This document shows, in pieces, positions 44,427 to 54,833 of a stretch of DNA of 64,000 nucleotides. The stretch comes from Alentia gelatinosa (Eukaryota; Annelida; Polychaeta; Phyllodocida; Polynoidae). The notes under the pieces were generated by a model. That model made no database searches. It had not been told where the DNA came from and saw nothing but the letters and a program-made list of their open reading frames with translations. Position numbers and translations under genes: made by a program. Positions within the stretch are counted from its first letter, which is position 1; the number at the start of each line of letters is the position of its first letter. The stretch lies in assembly GCA_950022655.1 (NCBI GenBank), contig OX465588.1:23856527-23920526 (forward strand), read 5' to 3'.

Positions 44427-45619
44427 TATGAAGTATTAGTTTGCTGACTAAACATATAGTTGAGCAAGTGTGTGCATTTTCTAGCTTTGAGGTTCTGGGT
44501 TTTCGTATTCTGATGTAAAGCTATGACTGCAATATAGTCTCGGTTACCAGTTTCGTATTGAGCGTGTTTGTTTCGCTGTCCAGCGTATCACGTGACGCTA
44601 CTTAGACCAATCAGAACTTTCCCCTGGAGATTAAAGCTTAGCAAATCACCGTTTTCTATGAATATGTGAAGGTTGATGATTATAGGGATACAAGCTCCCG
44701 GTGACAAAATCCAAAAATCACGCAGTAGGAATGCTTAAAGTTACTCACCTCGGCGCGTTAAGCAACTTTAGGTATCCTCACCTTATAACTTTGGGATTGT
44801 TTCAGCCGTTCCCATTTTTCTTCTATTAAGTCGATAGTTACCGGCACAAAATGGCAGAGCTCTACAAGGAAATGCACTTATATTGTTGAGATAATTTAAA
44901 ATCCACAAATAAAAGGAGAGCAATATTCATTTCATGTCAGGGAAACTGAATTTATCTATTGAAAGTATTAGCACGCTGGTTCCCCGGTCACCCACCAGGG
45001 GGCAACATCTTCCCTCATTTGGCTCGAGGCAACACCTGACATAACGACCTGTGCTTTTTTGTGTAAAAGAATTATCTATTGTCAATTTAAAGTTACAGAA
45101 GTGTATGCATTACTGCAGGAATGTTTTGGGATTGAAATTTGGGATACCATACTCTGGTGATTTAACCAACTGTCGGGTAGTTGTAAGAGACGCGGCAATT
45201 CTGTAACGCTACACGACCACAAAGTAACTGATTGAAACGTGACCCGGACCTTTTTGTTGGTCTCGCTGGTTCCCCACTCGCTGGTTCCTCACTACCTTCT
45301 GTATTGGGTAGTGTGGACAGACTATCAGGTAGTTACATAACTTTCAGGTAAAGCTGTAAAATGAGGGCATCCTCCGCAGTACCTCAGAATACCTCTAGAG
45401 GCAGAGACCATCTCTCTCATCCCTGTCTGAGAAGCTGCTGATGATAGGCTGTAGTACTTCTCTTGCACGCTAGATGTCCTACTTGCATGCTGGTTGTGCC
45501 ATTTTAGACCAACATTGTGGTTTGTCATCAAACATAACTCTAATTCTGTGCGACAATCAGTGGTTTTTATTTTCATCTCATAAAAGCTAGATCTTATCAA
45601 AGATTAAGAAGGACATTGA
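44427..45619. other. No gene seen
   Basis: A GCTGGTTCCCC phrase occurs at about 44979 and 45266. The minus ORF 45325-45600 has no motif. Confidence 0.45.
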
Positions 45620-45890
45620 TGCGGGTCTGTGTCCCCATATGCCATCGAGTTTGGAGCGCTCAGTGATATGAACGAGGCGATAGCCGAATGATTATTCTGA
45701 AGTGCTTCAAACGAGATGGCTTTCGGGGATACAGGCCAGACACAAATATTTCCGTTTCTGATTTTATCTTAGCCTGGATATAGTTATCTGTTTATCGCCC
45801 ATTGAGTATGAGTTACCGAAGTCGCGTGCCTGTTGAGAACGAGTTCCTAATGTTAAGACTATGAACATTTATACCGGGCTAAGATAAAAG
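45620..45890. mobile_element. Half-copy related to the 18.9-19.8 kb foldback
   Basis: It has a palindromic core with CCATCGAGTTTGGAGC and GCTTCAAACGAGATGG, followed by TTTATCTTAGCC and, at the end, GGCTAAGATAAA. TAATGTTAAGACTATG corresponds to AATGTTAAGTCTATGG at 19806. The left outer arm is missing. Confidence 0.6.
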
Positions 45891-47150
45891 CCAGGCACAT
45901 AAGGTTTGCAAAAATTCGGGCAGTACTCACCATGTACAGCTTCATCATGACATAGTCCGTGTGGAATGAAGTAAGCACATAGAGATCTGCGACAAAGTGC
46001 AGGTTTTGCTTTAAGAGGCATCACAGCCCTAAACAGTCTCATTGATCCAATGATAAGAGCGTGGGAGCTTCTGGCATCTGGTTCAGAGTTTGATACTAAT
46101 CATTTGTTATGAATCAGGGCTGCGATTAAGATCTAATTCGTTCAGACAGTTTTTGAATCTGGCTTATAGAGCAATATACATGAACTATTCAGGAGCTGTT
46201 CCCATAATTCTACTCTGATATAACGTGGGAATGTATTCAAAGAACGCCGTATTCGTTCTCCTTTCACATCTGTCTCTTCCCCGGGGGCTTCTTTTACTGC
46301 GACTGTGTACACCACCCGCCTGTTAGAAAACGTTCGCCTTGATGTTCTGTTCTGATCTAAGCCAGGCACAAACTATCAGGAAATTACAGGATTATTTGTA
46401 TAATTTTTTTATCTACCATGAGTTGTCTTGCGTATAATGCTATCACTTGGCTTCGCCTCATGAAATCTCACCTTAATCGAGTTATGACTGTGTTTTTCAC
46501 CATGTTCTCATCGTATGGGATCCGCCTTAACTTAAACTAGCGGCATATATGCGGGGGAAACCTCGGTCGGTATTCTGTATGATATATTTTGTAGACTTTA
46601 ATGTTTTAACGTGGACGCAAAGTATAATAGGTTTAGTATCATCTAACAAACGATGATATTAGCAATTACATCAGCTGCCAAGGTTATATTGCGACGCTTC
46701 TAAAACACAAGCCTATGTCGCTAAGGTTATTTATGGTGGCGATTCCATCAGGAACAACATGAATTAATGTTCTTCAAACACCATGCATTGTCGTATTGCG
46801 CTGATTTCTTTTAAAAACCTTTTTTTAGGCTGACCATGCTCAGCTGATAAATTCATCTGCTGGTTTCAGTGCATGTCCAGTTCAGGCTTACATGTAGTTC
46901 TTACAGTTTTCTTTGGTCTTAGCTTTTACAAGCATACAAAAATAACAAGAGCAATCAAAACAAAAGAGTGATAACGTTTGACCTGGTCAAGGAAAATAAA
47001 AGCATCAACTTGGGGCAATAAATCACATTATAGATAGTAATACTGATGTTGGGTTACACGTCAGGAGTTGGATCTTGTCCTTTATAGAATTCCCGAGTTT
47101 TGGAATAATTTGTTTTTAATTTCCTATGAAATAATATACTCGTCGGCGGG
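45891..47150. other. No gene seen
   Basis: The minus ORF 46142-46369 (75 codons) has no recognisable feature. Confidence 0.45.
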
Positions 47151-47830
47151 TTACAGTACACTCTGTCTGAGTCTCTCTTTTAAGAGCTTTTTATATTTTA
47201 CTTGTGATTGAATGTTTCTTATGTCTTCCGGAAAGGCATTCCATAATTTGGGGCTGATGTAATTTAGTGATTTTTTTATACATAGTGAGTTTAGGGAAAG
47301 TTTGATTAAATAGCGGGCCGGTATTTCCTCTGGTGGCCCTCTGTGGTGCTTGTAGGAGCGAAGGTTGGTTGGCTTTTGGAACATGAAGTCTGTATATAAT
47401 TGGAGATGAGTTGTATATTTGCTGTGATTAGTATGGAATTGTGTTAATATAATGTGCGGTTTCACAATTACACCATCACCATTCATGTCATATTTCTGTT
47501 GAATCGGTATACAACAAACTATGTATTATGTTTACAATGACGGTGGAATATCTGCCTAGTGCAGAACTGTCATTTGCAAATAAAAAAAAAAGAAAAAAAA
47601 GTCAATAATATGCATATCACTTCTCTCTTTCAGATATGGAGTCTGGGCTGTCCTGTGGAGTATGTCTTTCGGGGTCATTGGATGAAGATTATAGATTATT
47701 CTTAAAGCTTGGTTTTGTAGAATTTGCAGATGTGAAAGGTCTTTCACACTGTGCTCCCAGTGACCCCAGACAAGAGGAAGCCACATACCGATTGAAAACA
47801 CGTTTAATCATTTAATATCAACAGTCACGT
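47151..47830 (-). pseudogene. LINE 3' fragment (C-terminal RT region)
   Basis: Minus frames give WGHWEHSVKDLSHLQILQ and NQALRIIYNLHPMTPKDIL in one ORF (47801-47556), then after an A-rich insertion QLYTDFMFQKPTNL, LSLNSLCIKKSLNY and SPKLWNAFPEDIRNIQS (47486-47151). LQxLQNxALRII followed by a W-N-x-L/F-P segment is a standard non-LTR tail. It differs from the copy at 32461-33290, so it represents another family. It lacks everything upstream of the thumb. Confidence 0.82.
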
Positions 47831-49643
47831 CGAATTGCTCCCCTACATAAAAACTGTTCATGGAGATCAAATTACTGCGAGAGTGGGATTCTTGTGTGCA
47901 GAAAACTTAAACATGCTCTTCTTTTTTTGTAAGTCTTCACACAGATTAGGCTTTTGTGTTATGATTTATTTTTAGCAATATTGAAACCTAAATTCAATGG
48001 GAACGTTTTCTAATTTCCTTACCCTGCGACGAGCGTGTCACAGCCTTCGCCATTTTACAATGGCGCAAAGTGTGCTGGTCCCTAAATCATATTCATGATC
48101 TGCCGTCCTATAGCTTTTGCTCTTGAGACTTGTAATACGGCCAACATCCACAAGGTAGGGTGTCCAGAGGCTCTAGCAACGAAGTAACTATTTTGATATG
48201 AAAATATCGAATGTAAGTTGATGCACTGTGTAGGTACGGTGGTGTGTTGACCAGACCCCGACAAGACCACATCAATCTACGGCAGCCTCAACTCAACACA
48301 CTGCGCATTAAGTCCATGGCCTATTTTAGGCAGAGCAAAGAAGAAACATAAAAATGTCATAAAAGTTCCACGTCCATTTACTATTTGTGAAAAATTCACT
48401 GTTGGGACTGTCAGGGTGATGGTGTAATCCTAGCATTAGATCAGACATTTTAACTCCATTATATCACCACTGATACAAGTATAGCCATAGAAATAACATT
48501 AAAAAAATACTCAATGATCACCCACATAAACTGACAGTACTATGCCATGGTCATGGTGGAGTGAATGTGAGACGACATAGTATACGATTGACCAATCAGC
48601 GGCCAGGATTTCAGAGAAATTATAAGACATCAACATGGAGGGTTGAACGTTCCTGAGGGATTTGCAAAGTAATTTGTATTATTCTGATCATTGAAAGGGA
48701 TGAGATAAATCCAGAACCGCACTCGAATTGTGAAATACACATTACTCAACTCGTTTGGATGCACCATAATCATGACTCAGCGTTGCCTCGATGATGATTG
48801 CAGCACGTCCAAACTCGTGGAGTAGTGTGTATTTAGATGATTCTTGATGTAGTTCTTTAGAATTCACTCATTGTATGGTCTTAATGCTGACATCAGGTCT
48901 TCTCGTTCTATTAGAATGTTGTGTAATTCAAACAGAGGACACTGTTTCTATCATCTGTCCAAACCTCTGAGTATGTTGCATACGCCAAATGGATAATATT
49001 TAGTTTGCCATTCATCAATTTCTAAATTGACTCTGATTACCCAAGGCGTCCTATTACGCGGGTTTTGCTATCTTCTATAAGAACTCCTGAGTCTATTAGG
49101 AATCGAAACTGTTTACTGAACATATATATCAGTCTCTGTACGGATCATAATTCATGTTCTCCTCTAGTATAGTTGAAAATTTCAATAACACGAGACGATT
49201 ATATGCGTGGTTAAGTTGACGGATTGCCTTTCTATAAACATGGCAATGCTGTGAGTCCAGCTTCACGTTTTAATATGATGTGCGAATGAGTATATTCCAT
49301 CAGTCATTATCCACATATTCAATTGAAATCCATATTGACGAAACAGTAATACTTGAAGAACTGTTAAACTGAAACATTATATTCCGTTTACTTAGTCTGT
49401 TAACCAGGTTCTGCTGAATCAGGTTCCAATTGAGGCAAATCGCTATTGTTGTGACTGATTATTCCAACTTTGTACTTAACCTCATTTTCACCTGCTTCAT
49501 CCTTTTCATCAACTGTACATATTATTACTGAACAATGAACATTGCTGTCATACATACTACTTTTGTCAATTTAATGTTGGCCAGAATAACAGCCTAGGCA
49601 GAGGCCCAACAATTTTGTACCCATTTACAGTGCATAAATAAAA
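47831..49643. other. No gene seen; one palindromic repeat
   Basis: The only structure recognised is the inverted repeat at 48732-48834; the rest is AT-rich. Confidence 0.45.
48732..48834. repeat. Imperfect palindrome, about 27-bp arms
   Basis: GAAATACACATTACTCAACT and the following CGTTTGGA pair with TCCAAACTCG, TGGAGTAGTGTGTATTT. It resembles the arm palindromes of the 18.9-19.8 kb element. Confidence 0.65.
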
Positions 49644-49976
49644 TTAAAAAAAACTAAAAAAACGAGGACTTATAAATGTTATCATATCATCTGTCTCTTG
49701 CATGTGAAGAAATAAAGACACTGTTGTTACAACCTCTTCATCTTCGTCATATGATATACACGGTCGTTGACACTTGGATACAAGATACCTTGGAGTAGTT
49801 GAAGCCACGGGAGAAGAGTTATCATGGGCTACATGAAACCAAGGGAAAAGAGATACCTCACACAATGTATCCAGGGGGACACCGGCGAGAACGCTCTTGC
49901 ATGATTTAACCTGGTGTAGACTCCACTTGAGAGGAATCACCAGTGGCTCACATAGTGAAACAGATGGAGAGCGCAT
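49644..49976 (-). CDS. 110-codon ORF, unknown (doubtful)
   Basis: Open frame with an acidic patch (YDEDEEVVTT) and no recognisable motif. No splice context, no antisense competitor of similar length. Probably chance, listed because of its length in an AT-rich region. Confidence 0.15.
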   Translation of the reverse strand: MRSPSVSLCEPLVIPLKWSLHQVKSCKSVLAGVPLDTLCEVSLFPWFHVAHDNSSPVASTTPRYLVSKCQRPCISYDEDEEVVTTVSLFLHMQETDDMITFISPRFFSFF

Positions 49977-49989
49977 GAAAGTACAAGTG

Positions 49990-50125
49990 TTATATTATTG
50001 AGCTTGGGCCAAAACTCATAAATTTACGCTGCTTAGTTTGAGGAGAGGTTCCATAGACTTTCAGCATGCTGCAATTATTATATATTATTGATCTTGGGCC
50101 AAAACTCATAAATTTACGCTGCTTA
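49990..50125 (+). repeat. Direct duplication of about 45 bp
   Basis: TATTGAGCTTGGGCCAAAAC plus TCATAAATTTACGCTGCTTA at about 49995-50038 recurs at about 50085-50125 with one base changed; the offset is about 87 bp. Confidence 0.88.
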
Positions 50126-50151
50126 AGCATGTAATCCACCAAGAGTAAGTT

Positions 50152-50334
50152 AGGGCCGGACGATGACCATGTGGAGGAATTGTGGACGTCGGCCGCCCAA
50201 ATCACTCATTGGGTCAGATCGGCTGGGACAATCTGCTTGGTGGATCAATAAATCGCCCGGAATCGGCCGGACCAGCCCATTGAAAACACTGTCGCCCGCG
50301 ACCATGCAGTCATCGCCTCTGGCCAGCCGGCCCT
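50152..50334. mobile_element. GC-rich MITE-like insert (183 bp)
   Basis: Ends AGGGCCGG and CCGGCCCT are inverted; inner phrases GATGACCATG and CATGCAGTCATC are also roughly inverted. GC content is much above the flanks. Confidence 0.55.
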
Positions 50335-50344
50335 GTAAAAACAG

Positions 50345-50609
50345 GATGGGTGCAGAGGCCCAATGTATCTGTGTCTTATAGTGCTTAGTTGACCATGACC
50401 AATCACTAAAGGGATACCTCATTGAACTCCTGGTACTTGATATATTTGGATCCTAGAGACCTAGTTTTAGAAATGTGCAGTTCATAGGCTGCAAGTGGGT
50501 TACAGAAAATGGCCCATAGACTGGATATAACACAAGCCTTCTAATTGTTTCTTATTTTATAGTTCCACCTTCATTCATCAATGATAAAACATATCATTTT
50601 CTCCTAGTT
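50345..50609 (+). repeat. Dispersed repeat B, copy 5
   Basis: CAGAGGCCCAATGTATCTGT, GACCATGACCAATCACTAAA, AAGTGGGTTACAGAAAATGG and TTCTCCTAGTTAT match the other copies; the head is displaced by the MITE-like insert. Confidence 0.78.
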
Positions 50610-51817
50610 ATATAAATCATTCCATGGGAGGTAAGATACCTTAAGCTTGGGCTAGTTGAGATCACATCCCGCTCGTGGCTTCATGGTTGTATGGCAGATC
50701 CTATCAGGTGCAGACCTAGCCAGGACAAGGTTATCCTCGTCAATATTTAATACGATAAAAGACAAAATTATTTACACACTCTTACTGCTTAAGACCTGAC
50801 ACCTCTAGGAAGCTTCAAAAGTGGTTTGCTGCAGACTCTTTCATTCATTATTTCATACTTTATCTTTTTCATTCCTCTTAGATCTGTGGTTGTACACTGA
50901 CCAACTATGTGCTGTGCAACCGTAATTTTATCTGACAAACTCAATGCCAATTGGGAGACTGAATTAGATAATATAAAAAAAAATCTCCGTTGGTTGATCA
51001 TTAGATTTGCACACCCACATTAGGAACGCATACACAAAAACCAATCCACAAAAAGGAGGGAGCCTTTTTTTATCCTCTCGGATAACCAAAGAACCATCAT
51101 CATTCGAGTGATTTTCCTACTGAACTCATCCTGCCCTCTCTGGTGAGAGTTTGAAGGATATACCCCGCTTTTGAAACCATAATGTTCGATTCAGGTGGTG
51201 ATTAATTCTATAGTCCTTTAGCTGCAGATGAGTTACCCGGACTAGCACTATGGTCTAGCGGCTCGGCATGTGTGCAGGTCATCCAACGATGCATATCAAG
51301 GGACCAAGCCCAATATCACCCTTCCAATGGTTTGCGGCGCAGTTCTATTCAATGTGTTGTTGGATAGTTACTTTTGTCCTGGGGAGATCCATAGCGTTAG
51401 TCATTCTTTGCGAAGTATTTCTCTACACATGTATGGACATACTATTAAGGATGCCCACTGGACATACAGACAGGGATCAAATGCAGCACCATTTGGCTTT
51501 CTGTGTGATGTTTTATAGAAGAGGTTTCTTTGATGGTCAAGTCTATTGGTTGGCAGGCTGTCTTGCATTGTGAATCCACAATGTCTATATTCTTGAACTG
51601 GTCCTTTGCTGCTGGCTGTCTAACGGTATCACTTCGAAGAGATGGACCACATAACTACATTACGGCGATCATAAATGGATCTTATGGCTAATTCTATATA
51701 CAAATCTAATATGATTTTAATCTTTTCGGCGTTTAAGATCTGCTAGTCTTCAATGAAGATTGGTAGAGTGAGTGGAATTCTGGGTACGGCCACCATGATA
51801 CCCTCTTAATTAACTCT

Positions 51818-51819
<2 letters not shown>
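50610..51819. other. No gene supported
   Basis: Two overlapping plus ORFs (51268-51573 and 51270-51518) in different frames have no recognisable domain. Confidence 0.4.
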
Positions 51820-51883
<64 letters not shown>

Positions 51884-51904
51884 TATAAATATATATATAT
51901 ATAT
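51820..51904. repeat. (TA)n microsatellite
   Basis: About 85 bp of TA with one interruption near 51880-51890. Confidence 0.95.
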
Positions 51905-53424
51905 GTTCACATTTGCCTCTGAATCATTATTTCGCTCACACCCTAAGGAGTCCTGCTTACCTCCTATATTGTTTCACCTGTGCAGGTAACATTAAGTTTA
52001 TACCTAAAAGTGTTAATTTGTGTGGTTCCCTTGGAAACGGATCCTTCACATAGAATTTCCATAGAAAACCAGAAATGAGAAACTCAGCCCAAAGTATCTC
52101 CATGCTGGCCATGTCCCGGACTATCTTCCTTTATATTCACAATGAATAAAATTCTGCATGCGAACGAGTTACTATGATTTGACAGTTGTAACTGTATCAT
52201 TCATCATATGTACATACTAATCAATGAAGAGACCTAAGCTCATACCTAACCCACCCCCCATAGAAGAAAAAGAAAAAAAAGGTTTACTGAGATCTGATCT
52301 TTCCATAATGTCTCCTCATATAACAGATGCTTTGTGCTATGCAGCAGGCTTCTTTAAGCTGCAATTACCGTTCGCCTTACACAATCTTATCTAATCTTTA
52401 TCATTCAAAGCTGTATGAATCTTGAAGGAGAGAATGAAGGCATTTTAGAGATGTATGAACGGCATCCTTTTTGATTCATCAGTACATTTCAGATGACATC
52501 AACGTGGGTATTTTCAGAAACCCCCGAGGCCACAGAAACTATCGTTTATCCCTGAGCTGGCTTCCGTCCGTACTGCTCTCAGTAGTAAGAAGACATGATT
52601 GCGAGACGCAGCTGCGTCCCCACCACAAGATGGCGCGCTCCACTGTCCACTCTCCCAGCAGAGATCCTGCACTTCCTGTAGCCACTAATATCTCCGACCC
52701 AACCTGCCTGTTTGGGACAGAATCTGACCCATAAGCCAGTTTTTAAAATATCCTTAATTCTTAGAGAGTTGGAGAGTATTTTGTTGTTTAGAGATGCACA
52801 TATTAACATACTAAATAATGTACACTCATTTCTGTATATTTGTTATTTCGAACCAGAAATAATCATAGGGATTACTTTCTTCAGTAGAAAGCACCTCATG
52901 TGTTGCAAGGTTTTGTTTGTCAACATGTCACATGTGCTCACTTGAAGGGCGAGTCTATTCAAATGTGGATTTATACATTATAGAGTGGTTTAGAGCTAAA
53001 AAAGAAACAGTTGGATTGTCTCTGACGCTCATTTAACAATTCTTATATTTCCCAACTCATAATATATGAGTTGTGTGAGTTTCATAACTTTTGACAAATG
53101 CCTTGTTTTGAATCTGAAATGCTGGATGGTTCCCCTGTCGTTAGAGGAATACCAGTGAATTCGGTACTGCGACAGGTTCGGTCGGGTGGTGAGTTCGCTA
53201 CTGCGCCAGTTTCAGTCCAAGAAATAGGTGAATTCAACACCGCCCGCGGTGCCGTCCACCACCAGCGGTGCCGGGATCAGGTGCCAGCCACCACCCACGG
53301 TCAGTGCCGGCCACATGGCTGGCCATACCCGGAACATACCCACAGTCCTGTCAGCCAGTCTATCCTTTCCTTAATATATACTTAACTTACAGTCAAATAA
53401 ATAACATTATTTCCTGACACTTCC
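51905..53424. other. No gene supported
   Basis: Short competing ORFs only. A GC-rich patch with repeated GGTGCC phrases (53235-53335) precedes the telomere-like tract. Confidence 0.45.
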
Positions 53425-53562
53425 TTAACCTATCCCTAGCCTTAACCTATCCCTAGCCTTAATGTAACCCTATCCCTAACCCTAACCCTAATCTATCCCT
53501 ATGCCTAACCCTAACCCTAACCCTAACCCTATCCCTAACCTAGCCCTACCCTAACCCTATAC
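53425..53562. repeat. Interstitial telomere-like (CCCTAA)n tract
   Basis: About 138 bp of CCCTAA units mixed with variants CCCTAG, CCTATC and CCCTAC. The longest perfect run is about four units near 53507-53530. The telomere G-strand would be on the minus strand. Confidence 0.92.
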
Positions 53563-53780
53563 CAGACGGACGTGCTGGCCGACCTGACCGCCACACGGGC
53601 AGGCGGGTCCGGGACCTTTAATATTTAAAAGAATTAGGGCAAGACATATTCTTAAGAAATAATCCAATATATTACCTATTTCTGAAAATATCGAGATAAA
53701 TTTTCTGTAATATCTAAGCGTTTTTTGGTTAATATATATATATATTTTGGGGGTTTTTATAGATTAACACCCAAACCCAA
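53563..53780. other. 3' flank of the second recombinase retrotransposon
   Basis: GC-rich patch (CGTGCTGGCCGACCTGACCG) to about 53625, then AT-rich sequence that may be the 3' UTR of the element. I could not find its terminal repeats. Confidence 0.4.
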
Positions 53781-54833
53781 TTATAAACTATTTAAATGAG
53801 AGGAAACAACAAAATCCGAAGAAATGCGACAAGACAAAGGTTTAGCCAGATATATGAGGGCTGACAAGCTCTTCCAGTCCCCTGTCTGCCTAATATCCTC
53901 CAGGGGGAGGCCACACGAATGCATATACGCAGCACCAGCCCTTCGTAGGGAGTGCATGCCAGTACGTTTCTTTTCGACACCACAATTTTTCAAAAGATAT
54001 TTTAAAAACTTCAACAGTTCCCTGTACTTCATAGGTGACCATTTGCCCTGTTTCAGGCAGGTGAATAAAGGATCATCTGGGTCCCCTGTTGTTTCTAACA
54101 AGTGATTCCTTGTCCAGTACACAGCACACAAAGGGCGGAAGTTAGTTGAAACAATTGGTATTTGGTGGATGCGTTCCTTGAACTGGATTGTTTTGGATGT
54201 GGTGATGTTTACCAACATACCCCAATCATGAAATGTTATTGATTTCCTCAACAAACAATGAGATAAACCACAATCCTCGTTTACAACTAAGTTACTCTTC
54301 CTAAGGAGAGATCTAAAACTTAAAACAATGCAAGTCCACATTGATCTTTCGTACATGTCATTCAGATTTACGAAGGAGAACATAAACTTTAAAGTATATA
54401 CATCCAAAGTTGGTCTGTCCGGTTCTGGATCTCCCAAGAGCCTTCTCAGTCCTAGCATAGTGGATTTAAAGACAAAATTTTGTCTTATAGTTGAGATGTC
54501 ATAACCATAAAATTTGTTTAAGACGACCACCGCACTGACATAGTTGTCAATAGTTCTATACTGGACCGAACTTGATAAGTATACCACATATTTGCATAGT
54601 AAATCCACTGAAGTAGGAACTGGGGAAATCATTACATTATTGGAGAAATTTATAAATTTCTTCCACTGCGAGCTCCTTGCCTTCCATGTGTTGGGGGCAT
54701 AGGCTAAGGCGCGCACCTCTACTGCCTTCGCATCCAGTCTTTGTCGTAACGACCTCACCACTGCAACATAAATAATTGGGGATATAATTTCCTCCCCCAT
54801 ATGCAATTCTGGACAGAAAATCAGCTTGTACAT
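53781..54833 (-). CDS. Tyrosine recombinase of DIRS-order retrotransposon, intact
   Basis: 350 codons without interruption. The N-terminal half is a core-binding domain (TWKARSSQWKKFINF, YRTIDNYVSAVVVLN). The catalytic half has the first Arg in FRSLLRKSNL (about 172-181), a Lys candidate near 214 (TSKTIQF), His and Arg in HSLRRAGAAY (294-298), Trp in TGDWKS (320) and the nucleophilic Tyr in ALIYLA (328). These are the residues expected of phage-type tyrosine recombinases; in DIRS/Ngaro/PAT elements the enzyme integrates a circular cDNA. The ORF overlaps the end of the RT-RNase H frame by 197 nt in another frame, so translation from a separate start or by reinitiation or frameshift is implied. 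ATG at 54833 is the longest choice; an internal Met would also keep the domain. Confidence 0.92.
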   Translation of the reverse strand: MYKLIFCPELHMGEEIISPIIYVAVVRSLRQRLDAKAVEVRALAYAPNTWKARSSQWKKFINFSNNVMISPVPTSVDLLCKYVVYLSSSVQYRTIDNYVSAVVVLNKFYGYDISTIRQNFVFKSTMLGLRRLLGDPEPDRPTLDVYTLKFMFSFVNLNDMYERSMWTCIVLSFRSLLRKSNLVVNEDCGLSHCLLRKSITFHDWGMLVNITTSKTIQFKERIHQIPIVSTNFRPLCAVYWTRNHLLETTGDPDDPLFTCLKQGKWSPMKYRELLKFLKYLLKNCGVEKKRTGMHSLRRAGAAYMHSCGLPLEDIRQTGDWKSLSALIYLAKPLSCRISSDFVVSSHLNSL

